A DNA stretch of 64,000 bases from Guillardia theta CCMP2712 (Eukaryota; Cryptophyceae; Pyrenomonadales; Geminigeraceae), in assembly GCF_000315625.1 (NCBI RefSeq), contig NW_005434673.1, positions 415,275 to 479,274 on the forward strand, given 5' to 3'. The notes below the pieces were generated by a model. The model was not told the origin of the DNA and searched no databases. It worked only from the letters and a program-made list of their open reading frames with translations. The position numbers and the translations under genes were made by a program. The number at the start of each line of letters is the position of its first letter. The first letter of the stretch is position 1. This document shows, in pieces, positions 54,831-64,000 of the stretch.

Positions 54831-57280
54831 ATGAGGGGTGAAGTGATCAGGCTCGGGTTGATCCTTTTCCTTGGGCTGGTTTCCGCATCAGGTATGGCCT
54901 GTGCCCTCCTCTCCTCCTCTACCTCCTCCTGCTCACGGGGAGCTGCTACTCGTAGAACGATGCGAATCTCCCAACTACATGAAGACTACAGCATCTTGGA
55001 GGGCACACATGGGCACCAAGAGCCCATATCAACTGAATCACACTGCAGTCTTTACTACGCCAGGTTTTGATTTCAGGCCCCCAACGATGCTTACAAACGT
55101 GACGCAGGGACAAAAGTTGCAGAAGCCCCTATCGTATCTGAAGTAGAAGTCAGAGATGGAAGACCCCATGAGAAGACCCTCACTCCAGGTATTGGCAGGG
55201 ATCGACCAACGACTCTAATGTGTGTCTGGGGCAGGCGACAAGCAGCACGGCGGAGCGAGCTCGCGCAGCTTGCCAGGTACAAGAGAAGCTAGCAGGAGCC
55301 ATGCTGAGAGTTTCCATGTCTAGCGCCCAAAGTGACGAGACCAAGGTTCCAGTCGATGAGGGAGGACGTTCCGAGATCCGAGGTCCGCGGCCTCCCTGTC
55401 TCATGCTGGCCTTGACACTCTCGAGAAGCGTCTTAGCGAGGACTCGATCGTGGAGGAGCTCACGGGGAAGATGAAGGTCACCCGTGAAAGGCTGCAGCTG
55501 AGGAGAGAAAATGACACCTCCTCCCTCTTGTCTCCTTACGTTACCTTGACCTTTGCTCAGGTCCGCACGATGAGGTTTTGGATGTTGAAAGTGACCATGC
55601 TCTGCAGACTTTGGACGGCAGCATAGCAACGCTCGACAGACGCCCGTTGGAGATCAGCTGCAACGAGTCCATGGTCATGACCCACCACCTGCGATCTGTG
55701 CATGATTGCATCCTGGTTTGTTCCGAGCCTGCATCTCACGTGCTCCCTCCTCCCGGTCTGGCCTTGAGCCGCGTTTGACAGGTCGGCATTGGAACGGTGA
55801 GGAGTGACGATCCGTCTCTGACTGTCAGACTTTGCAATGGGAGCAACCCGAAGCCGGTGAGCTGCTGTCTTCAACCGCTCTCCTCAGGGTTCAATCTGTA
55901 CTTCAGCCCACCTTGAACTTGTTCTCCTTCATATGTCGTGACTTCACTGTCATCAGGTCGTTCTGGACCCGAGACTGACGATCAGGAGAGACTGCCGGCT
56001 CTTGTCTTCACCTGCTTGTGTCAGGCCCATCGTTGCTTGCTCACGAGGTTTGCTTGCCTCCTACAATCTCACCGCCTTCTCCTTCGCCTCTTCCCTTTCT
56101 GTCCTCTCCTAATTGCTTTACCTCCCCCAAGAACAACAGCGCCGCCCTCTCTGCTCTTCCCCCTCCCTCTCTCTCCCTTCACTCCGCCCTCTCTATTCTT
56201 CTCCCCTCTGCCCTCCCCTGCTCCTTCTCACTTGCAGCAGACCTGGTGAATTCTTCTCGAGCGGTCGAGCTTGAAGCTCTAGGGTGTACAGTGATGGGCT
56301 GTGAATTGCAAGCCAATGGACATGTAGATCTTGTATCTGTGCTTTGCGGACTTGCTTCCCTTAGGATGAAATCTGTGATGGTGGAAGGAGGAGCACAGGT
56401 TTGATTTCCTTGCCTACACTCTTTCTCTCTCCTCTCCTCTCCTCTCCTCTCCTCTCCTCTCCTCTCCTCTCCTCTCCTCTCCTCTCCTCTGCTCTGCTCT
56501 GCTCTGCTCTGCTCTGCTCTGCTCTGCTCTGCTCTGCTCTGCTCTGCTCTGCTCTGCTCTGCTCTCCTCTCTGTTTTTCACCCTCAATCTCCTCCCGATC
56601 CCATCCTTCCCTGCCTCCTTCCCCTCACTCCCGTCTCCCATCTGCTTTCGGTGCTTCTGTCTCGTCCCTGGTTCTCAACTTCGCTCAGGTCATTCGCTCG
56701 TTCCTCACATCTCGTCTCGTCAACTCTGTCATCATCACCGTCGCGCCCAAGTTGGCAGGAGGATTGTCAGCCCTCAGCAGGCCGCCCCAAGTTGAAACGT
56801 TTTCATCGTCAGGAGATGTGAAGGGCAGGGCAGGGCACGGAAACAAGGAGGATAAGGGGGATCATCAACGGGAGCAGGAAACAAAGAGCAAGCGCTTCTC
56901 CTTTCCCCATCCTCGTTTCATCAGGAGGGCATGGCAAAAGCTCTCTTGCGGGGCAAAGCAGCTACTCGACAGACTGTTGCAGCAGGGGGAAACCAAGGTG
57001 AGGGGCATAAGAGTTGACCTGCTCTGATTCTTGTCCACGTTAATGTCGTAGCCTCATTGTCCTCTTCTCCTTTCTCTTCCTTTCTTTCATCATGCTGTCC
57101 TCTCCTCCGATGTCGCCCTCTCAGTTCCAACAGGCGGATGATTCCTCCAACTTTGACCTGCTGACCCTCCGAGACGTGCGATATGTGCAAGTGGTGAGAG
57201 TTTGTTTTGACTTGTCCATCATCGCAACTCACTGGAATGTGCAGGGAGTGGATATGATTGTTCACGGCACTTTGTCATGA
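54831..57280 (+). CDS. RIB7/RibD_C-type riboflavin-pathway reductase with signal peptide
   Basis: Exon 1 [20 protein letters not shown] is a signal peptide. Spliced mid-region: [52 protein letters not shown]. The catalytic domain is [128 protein letters not shown], HxLRxxHDxILVGxGT, DDP and VEGG are the substrate and NADPH signatures of RIB7/RibD_C. It reduces the ribosylamino-pyrimidine intermediate. No deaminase domain is present. An insertion of about 60 residues ([18 protein letters not shown]..) lies near the C-terminus. Targeting through the ER, perhaps to a complex plastid, is inferred. Confidence 0.8.
56430..56570 (+). repeat. TCTCC then TCTGC pentanucleotide microsatellites
   Basis: About twelve tctcc units followed directly by about seventeen tctgc units, in a polypyrimidine intron of the RIB7-like gene (about 56399-56690). 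Confidence 0.9.
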
Positions 57281-57392
57281 TCCTTCTTCCCAGCATTCGA
57301 AAACTAAGATCTTTCAGATGTGCTCTGCACGTTTTCAAATCTTCTCATCGTTGTTTAACAAATAAAAATCTCGTCCTCCACTCGTTGAGCAC

Positions 57393-57558
57393 TCACGAAT
57401 TCTTCGACATGAAATTCTTCACCTTCTCTATCGCTGCCTGGACCTGCGGTAGGTGAGAGGACTGCAGCCCTGCGACTAACACGCTCCACCTCTGGCTCCG
57501 CTGCAAACTTGTTGGCCGCTGACGGATCCTTCCAAACACGTAAGTCACTTACGACCTC

Positions 57559-57611
<53 letters not shown>

Positions 57612-58790
57612 TCCTCCTCCTCCTCCTCCATTCTCCACCATCACCACCTTCTCACCTTGAGAACTTCTTGCGCCATCCGCATCACCTGCATGAAGATGAG
57701 CGGGGAGACATGCTGGCGGATGAATCGGAAAGTCACCGTCGGATTTCGCAGGGCCTGCAACAACTCTTGATCCTGCCCAGAGTCATAAGACGAAGAGCCG
57801 GCAAGAAGAAGAGCGGAAAGAAAGGAAAGATATCGAGGGGAGAGAGGGCAATCGAAGGAAGAGGGGATAGGATAGACTGGGAGGCAACCAAACACGGAGG
57901 TACAAGGGAGTGACAACAGTGGGTGTTGGGGTAGAGACAACCTGAAGGATAGCCTGAATCTTGTCCTTGCTCATGATATTCTTCATCATCTCCTGCATCA
58001 TTCCCGACATCACTCAGGGAGGTGGGAGTATCGAGGCGACGTCACCGGATCAAAGATCCTCGAATCCTTCTTGTTCTGTTGAGCCTCCTCGGCATTAACT
58101 TCCACCGCAGACTCCACGCCAGCCTCCTTCTCCTGCAAGCATCTTCTTCACCCCCCTCGTCGATGTGACAGTCGGCACGTCTCGTGACGAACTCACATCT
58201 TCTGCCTGCACTTCTCCCTCTCCTACCGCCTCGGCCGCGAGCTGTCCGCCTCGTTCACGCCAGTCCCACATGGAGCCTCACAACTTGACTTCACCTGAAG
58301 GCGAGCCTCCACAAGTCGAGCAACAAGATCTGCAGTCCAGTCACATCCTGATAGTCCGCCAGCTTCCCACCTTCTTTCTCGAAGCAATCATTGAACGACA
58401 CCCCCCTTGTCACCAGCTCCTGGTCAACTAGTGAGGACGTGAGAGCGCTGTGACTGACAACCTGCTTGATCTCCTTGGTGCTCAGCGCTCTTACGCTCAG
58501 AACCTGCAACACGCTCCTGTAAGATGCAAGACAGACTCGACAAACTGTATCACAAGCTGGTCATATGCAGAGAGGACAAGCGGCTCTTCATCGTTGGCAC
58601 ACATCCTTGTCTTGGTTGAGCAAGCTCTGAGACTTGCGGGGCCTGGGTGGCATGTTGACAGCTGCTGCAAAGGATGAGAGGCGGGAGAACGTGAAGTAGA
58701 ACATACTGATGTAGCTCTCAGCTGTACCGCTGGAACCGTAAGGAAACTTTGAGTGTTCTCTACAAGAAATCCTGTGAAGGAGTGAGGTAT
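57393..58790 (-). CDS. hypothetical helical protein (possible STI1/NP-type repeats)
   Basis: Minus-strand exons with good splice edges: EEIKQVVSHSALTSSLVDQE type segment (LSTKEIKQVVSHSALTSS), GVSFNDCFEKEGGKLADYQD, MSGMMQEMMKNIMSKDKIQA, ILQ, ALRNPTVTFRFIRQHVSPLI, FMQVMRMAQEVLK, VWKDPSAANKFAAEPEVERV and VQAAIEKVKNFMSKNS, ending at TGA 57393. The Met-rich MMKNIMSKDKIQ..NP..RFIRQ.. region resembles STI1/NP helical repeats of Hop- and Tic40-type cochaperones, but this is weak. Start not determined. Converges with the RIB7-like gene 112 bp away. Confidence 0.45.
57557..57608 (+). repeat. CTG trinucleotide repeat in intron
   Basis: About 17 ctg units followed by ctcctcc, within an intron of the minus-strand gene (read there as cag). 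Confidence 0.9.
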
Positions 58791-58799
58791 GCAGAAAAC

Positions 58800-59628
58800 A
58801 TCAAGAGGATTGAATGTTTCACTATCACTTACTGACCTGCGGCAAAAAGAAATGCACAAAGCCAGAAAGAGATTCTGTATTCAAAATGTTATACTTTTAC
58901 AAGCTGTTTCTCAACAAGGCTATTCATGGCCTTTTTCAAAGCAAACATTTGGGAAACCAAAGCATAATCCTTCAAAGCAAGTGTAGACGTCTTGGATATG
59001 CATGCGATCATGGTCAACCACAAAATTTAAAATATAATCTCGATCGGATGATTTCAGAGCAAGAAATCGATGAACTTGCAAGTGAGTTCAAGGGGTGGGA
59101 AGCAACGAAAAGAAAAGAATACAAGGCTCATTAGAGGATTCAGAGCTTCTACAGAGGAAGAAGAGTTGGAGCAGACAAGGAGAGGAGAGGAGAGGAGAGG
59201 AGAGGAGAGGAGAGGAGAGGAAACAGAAACGAGCAGGAGGAGGAGGAGGAGGAGGAGGGGCGGGCGTGCAGGAGAGGCGGAGGAGACGGAGACTGTGGAT
59301 GGTTCGGGGGCCGCTAACCTTGACATCATGCCCGACTGACTGCGAACCCCACCCTCGTGAATTGATGGCATTTGGAGGGGTGTGATTCAGGTTCGGGGTC
59401 ATGAATGTATTATTAAAATATAATAAATTTCCAAAGGCTTCAAGCTTTATACGGAGTTCTGGAAGCGTGGTACAGATTTGCTCTTGCTTATTTATATTTA
59501 GATCATTTCAGTTGTATCAGGTTTGACAAAGCTATTGGTACCAGAAGGAAGCATTTCGTACTGCACCAGTACGAAAGACGAAGGTACCAGTCAGATTATA
59601 TAAAGCCTTCTGAGCCAACGTGCGGCAA
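58800..59628. other. intergenic region with GGAGA microsatellite
   Basis: 59180-59220 has about eight ggaga units; 59236-59262 is gga repeats. 59400-59520 is AT-rich (attattaaaatataataaat). 59545-59600 has twice gtaccag..cgaag sequence, shortly upstream of the tRNA. No protein gene found. Confidence 0.5.
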
Positions 59629-59700
59629 GCGTTCGTAGTGTAGTGGTTAGCACATCAGCCTTCCAAGCTGGTGGCCCGGGTTCGAGTCCCGGCGATCGCA
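59629..59700 (+). tRNA. tRNA-Gly (anticodon TCC)
   Basis: 72 nt folds as a cloverleaf. Acceptor GCGTTCG/CGATCGC has one T-T mismatch at pair 4-69; D-stem GTGT/GCAC; anticodon stem TCAGC/GCTGG with loop CTTCCAA giving TCC at 59662-59664; four-base variable loop; T-arm CCGGG-TTCGAGT-CCCGG. The A box (TAGTGTAGTGG) and B box (GGTTCGAGTCC) are good internal Pol III promoters. A T5 run at 59704-59708 fits a terminator. No CCA is encoded, as expected for a nuclear gene. Confidence 0.95.
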
Positions 59701-60119
59701 GACTTTTTGCTCTGCCACGCTTCGTCTAACTCTTTTTACTATCTCAGTACGGTCGGTATCATACGCCGGAACCGCCGCTGAACTTCCGAACATTGAACTG
59801 AGTCAGACTAGCCAGGGACTCAGGGGCCTGCACTTGAGTGTGCAGCTGCTACTACGGCCGCTGAATGAGAGGCGGGCGGGGCCCCGAACTTCCGAAGGGC
59901 CTTGAAGTTGGAATGACTGTGAGGTATTTATTACAGGCGAACTCAACCGTCCGATCGAGCCTCGGATCATTCCATGACGGTATCTTGCGCATCGTCGGCC
60001 TCTACATGGCAGCAGACTATGTCCACCTGGAAGGGACATGGGACGTGGACTATCATGCTGTCTTGAGAGATCCCGGGGGGAAGCTCGCCGCCCTGCTCTC
60101 ACCCTGTCAGCGGCAAGGC
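59701..60119. other. spacer after tRNA
   Basis: Contains gaactgagtcagactagcc with gggactcagg (59797-59824), related to the TGACTCA blocks elsewhere. A 103-codon plus frame (59865-60176) overlaps it but has no recognisable features. It lies between the tRNA and the 3' end of the LRR gene. Confidence 0.4.
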
Positions 60120-62521
60120 TCAGCACACTGGAGGATGCACCTGCATGTGAGGCTTGACTCCTTGCATCTCAGCTAGGACCCTGGCCTCAATCTTTTGCTC
60201 TCTCGCTATGTCTTCTTCCATGTGCCTGAGGTTCAGCCTGGAGTCACGGAGAGGGGCAGGAGATGTGGAAGGAGCTTGAGGAATCTGGGGTTAGGAAGGC
60301 GTGCTGTGCAAGATTGTGAGATGGAGGAGGGGAGGGTGGGGGAAGAGGAGGTGGAGATAGAGGAGGGAGCTGCAAATTCCAAAGGTTGGGAGAGGAGGGC
60401 AGGAGAGCAGCAGGGGAGGGAGGGGGGACGTAGGACGTATGTTGAGTGGACGAGAAAGACCTGAACTTGAGCTCGAGTTCTTTCACGCGAGTCTCAACGA
60501 CGGACTTCCTGATGTCTTCGGACTTGATCTCAGAGATTCGGTTCGTCAGCTTCTTGGAATCCTTTATGTAGTGCTGCCCGCACGTGAGTTCTTTCACTAA
60601 GAGCCGATCTCCCCACAATCTCCTCCTTCTCACCTTCTGCCTAGCGAGGAAGTCGCAAGTGGATCTAAATATTCCCTGGCAAGGAAAACGTCAGGAGCTT
60701 TCGCGGGAGAGGAGAGGGCAAGTTGAAGAAACAGGATTTGTCAACGGAGCCACAAAGTAGCAAAGAGGATCTTGAAACAATCCCCTACCACGTTGGGCTG
60801 GATCTGCAAATCTCGACACTCTTGCTCGAGTTGATCGCTGATGCTCGTCCGCAGCATAGTCCACTGCTGGTGGAACCTCTCCGCAAGCTTCTTCCTCGCT
60901 CGCATGTGCTCGTCACCCCCCTCGCTGAGTTTGCTCAGGTCGGACCAGAAGGAAGTCTGCTCGATGGATCGCGGCACGTCAAGAGCTTTCCAAAACAACG
61001 GGCATCTCACATTCGTCTTCTCCAGGATCTGATACTCGAAGGGAGCCCCGCGATGGAGGTTCGGGTCTGTGTGGCACGTGTCGTCTGAGGAGGAGCCCTT
61101 CTTGGGGGGTGAGAGGTAGAAGGTGGAGTCAATGGCAAGGCTGCAAGGGAGAAGGCTCCGCCCTGCCCCCCTTGTCAAGGCTTTCTTGGTCCCCAGAGCT
61201 TCACTTTACCTGCACTCTGCTTCTTCAATCCCTTGGGTTTTGCCTCCTTCTCCTTGTCAGCCTTTCTGCCCTCCTCGGAGACACGCGGCTTCTTGAGCAG
61301 CTTCTCGACCTTCTCACTACAAGGCAGAGGCGAGCTCGCTTCTCTTCGGGGCTTCGCCATCACCTGCAACGAGCAGTGAGATGGGCAGGTGATGAGTTGT
61401 TCTCACCGGCCGCCATTGCTGCTCAAGAGCTCGATCGAGCCTGGCAAGAGCTTGATCCGAGACGTAGGAATTCCCGTTGACAACAATCTTGAATGTAATG
61501 GTCAGAGAAATTGAGACTTTCGCCCCAAGAGAGATGGTCCGAAGTGGAGTTCTCGAGGAACAGCAACAGCAAGAACCAAAGTATTGGCGCAAAGGGAGAA
61601 GGCAGTAACGAATCAATTCTCACTTCCAGTTGTCCTTGCGGTCGCATCGCAGCAATCAGCGCATACACTCCATCGTCGCGAATGTCATTGTACCCAAGAT
61701 ACAACTTCTGGAGAGTCACATTCTGTGATAAAATTTCTGAAAGGTGCCTGCAAACAGAACATAATAAGGATGAAATGCTCCTTGTGCAACCATTTTCATC
61801 GCAATTTCCTCCACAACAAACACCCACCTGCATCCGACATCCGATATTTGATTCATCTGCAGGTCCAAGTGCTTGATAGTCTTGTTCTTCAAGAAGAGGT
61901 CACGGATCAAAAGGCATCCCTTGTCCCCAACTCCTGTTACATCCATCCCCTCAGTTCGTCCCCGCCAGTAATCCGCTCCCTCACCGCATCCTTCAAGGTC
62001 GAGTCTCTCGGTCGAGGTGTTGTTTGCGAGAGCATCACATAGAGAGTTCAAGCTCACGAAGGGGATGAGCGCGGTGATCTTCAAATCGCAGCCTGATTCG
62101 TTGTTTTCGATCCTAGCAAGCAGCTGCGCTGATACTTTGGTCGCAGTGGTTCTGCTCGTCCTGGGCCTGTCGCACCCACATCATTTCCGCTCTTATCTTG
62201 AAGGAGATATTGATACTTTGAAGGAGCTGAATCCTTCTCGCTCAAACTCTCTGATCTGCCTTCTGATTCCCTTGCCTGTAATCGAGTCAGCTCCCACGTG
62301 GATGGTAACTTCCCAACCTCGTCGAATGCCAGCTTCCTCTTGAGCTCAATTTCTTCGTTTTGGTCTTCGCCATCGAGATCTTGCACGTCCAAGACGGGCA
62401 TCGGGGTAGAATCAATGCAGTCATCCATGGTTTTCTGTTGTCTTTCCATCGAGTTGCAGGCTGACGTAGGAAGGGAGTGTTGTCGCTCCTTCGCATCTCT
62501 GGGCGCAGGTGTGCTAGCCAT
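60120..62521 (-). CDS. leucine-rich-repeat protein (RNase-inhibitor type) with helical C-terminus
   Basis: ATG 62521 (MASTPAPRDAKERQHSLPTS); an in-frame ATG at 62542 is possible. Acidic head, then ALIPFVSLNSLCDALANNTS, TERLDLEGCG, GDKGCLLIRDLFLKNKTIKH, LDLQMNQISDVGC, LSEILSQNVTLQKLYLGYND, IRDDGVYALIAAM: RNase-inhibitor/NLRC-type LRRs of 28-29 residues. Further exons: SYVSDQALARLDRALEQQWR, a Lys-rich stretch (KVEKLLKKPRVSEEGRKADK), SSSDDTCHTDPNLHRGAPFE, YQILEKTNVRCPLFWKALDV, LAERFHQQWTMLRTSISDQL, YIKDSKKLTNRISEIKSEDI, and MEEDIAREQKIEARVLAEM. The end near 60120 is provisional. An LRR followed by long helices suggests a cytoskeletal or ciliary role, which is inference only. Confidence 0.6.
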
Positions 62522-63643
<1,122 letters not shown>

Positions 63644-63806
63644 TCAAGTCAACACATCTGATCTCTTGATCTCCGTTTGTGGGGCGATACTTCTCCGAAG
63701 GCGATGCTTCGTGTCAAAGCGATCTACCACCACTTTATTGTATTCCAATTGACTTGACGACTTCATTGTGAAACTATCTCCAAACTGCCTGTGCACCTGC
63801 AAATGC
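63644..63806 (-). CDS. probable 3' exon of a gene extending past the window
   Basis: After a tgcag acceptor near 63800 the minus strand reads VHRQFGDSFTMKSSSQLEYN, KVVVDRFDTKHRLRRSIAPQ, TEIKRSDVLT, stopping at 63644. Coding-like composition with intact splice signal; upstream exons not identified. No family recognised. Confidence 0.35.
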
Positions 63807-63879
63807 AAGCAACAACAATGTCGAAAAGCATTGCAAGAAGTTGATCTTCCCTGGATTGCATAGCATGAAAATATCATGA

Positions 63880-64000
63880 TTCTCGGCTTTTGTATGCAGC
63901 TAAACCATCATATATGAGAACGACACATTCAGATGCCTCATGTAATGTTGTAACGGTTCTTTCGTGTCACACAACTGATCATCTACCTGGCGATAATGAT
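63880..64000. other. window edge, nothing recognised
   Basis: AT-rich. Possibly an intron of the gene whose tail is at 63644. Confidence 0.3.

Noticed and set aside
59865-60176. 103-codon plus-strand ORF after the tRNA
   Set aside because: No recognisable motif. It overlaps the 3' end of the minus-strand LRR gene and lacks evident splice partners.

Overview
This is a nuclear segment of a unicellular eukaryote. It is packed with genes on both strands. Most genes are split by very short GT-AG introns, often 45-60 nt. There is one nuclear tRNA gene, and there are no bacterial operons, Shine-Dalgarno sites or CRISPR arrays. Intron style, GC content of roughly one half, and the gene repertoire (PDZ/coiled-coil proteins, a signal-peptide-led riboflavin enzyme, glutathionyl-hydroquinone reductase) suggest an alga. 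A cryptophyte such as Guillardia is my best guess, but that is inference from style; no marker in the window proves it.

Layout. 0-3 kb: GT13-type glycosyltransferase (+). 3.2-6.7 kb: PDZ-coiled coil-PDZ gene (-) whose rod is built from a tandem array of duplicated exon/intron pairs. 7.4-9.5 kb: small unknown gene and a glutathionyl-hydroquinone reductase-like gene (-). 9.9-12 kb: VHL-beta plus HExxH metallopeptidase fusion (+). 12.1-14.5 kb: ankyrin-repeat gene (-). 15.5-17.1 kb: FUS/TAF15-like RRM-RGG gene (+). 17.6-18.4 kb: second PDZ gene (-). 19.5-23.1 kb: TPR-GT15 mannosyltransferase-like gene (-). 23.4-24.9 kb: RING-CH membrane protein (+). 25.5-26.9 kb: TatD-family hydrolase (+). 28.6-30.9 kb: GT2-like glycosyltransferase (-). 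31.7-32.9 kb: third PDZ gene (+). 33-34.3 kb: CRAL-TRIO gene (-). 35.3 kb: PAS-like ORF (+). 36.3-43.7 kb: long gene fusing gelsolin-like, renalase/COG3380-like FAD and Sfi1-like helical regions (-); a 100-base N gap lies inside it. 44.3-48 kb: fourth and fifth PDZ genes (+), flanked by minisatellites. 48.3-50.5 kb: coiled-coil gene (-). 53.2-54.6 kb: Frag1/DRAM-like membrane protein (-). 54.8-57.3 kb: RIB7/RibD_C reductase (+). 57.4-58.8 kb: unknown (-). 59.6 kb: tRNA-Gly(UCC). 60.1-62.5 kb: LRR gene (-). About 62.9 kb: a CAG tract of about 66 units.

Two themes stand out. First, five separate genes carry one PDZ domain type followed by helical or coiled-coil (once TPR) regions, four of them with a related VEL-x-R extension after the PDZ fold; this looks like a locally amplified scaffold family. 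Second, the long minus-strand gene at 36-44 kb joins an actin-binding-type fold directly to an FAD oxidoreductase within one open exon, an architecture I do not recognise. Intergenic DNA holds three recurrent compositional elements: GGGCCCGG-rich/TGACTCA blocks (usually just upstream of genes), TACCC/GGGTA-rich islands, and a short palindromic repeat around 51-52 kb. Intron positions were placed by hand from splice signals and protein continuity, so individual exon edges may be off.
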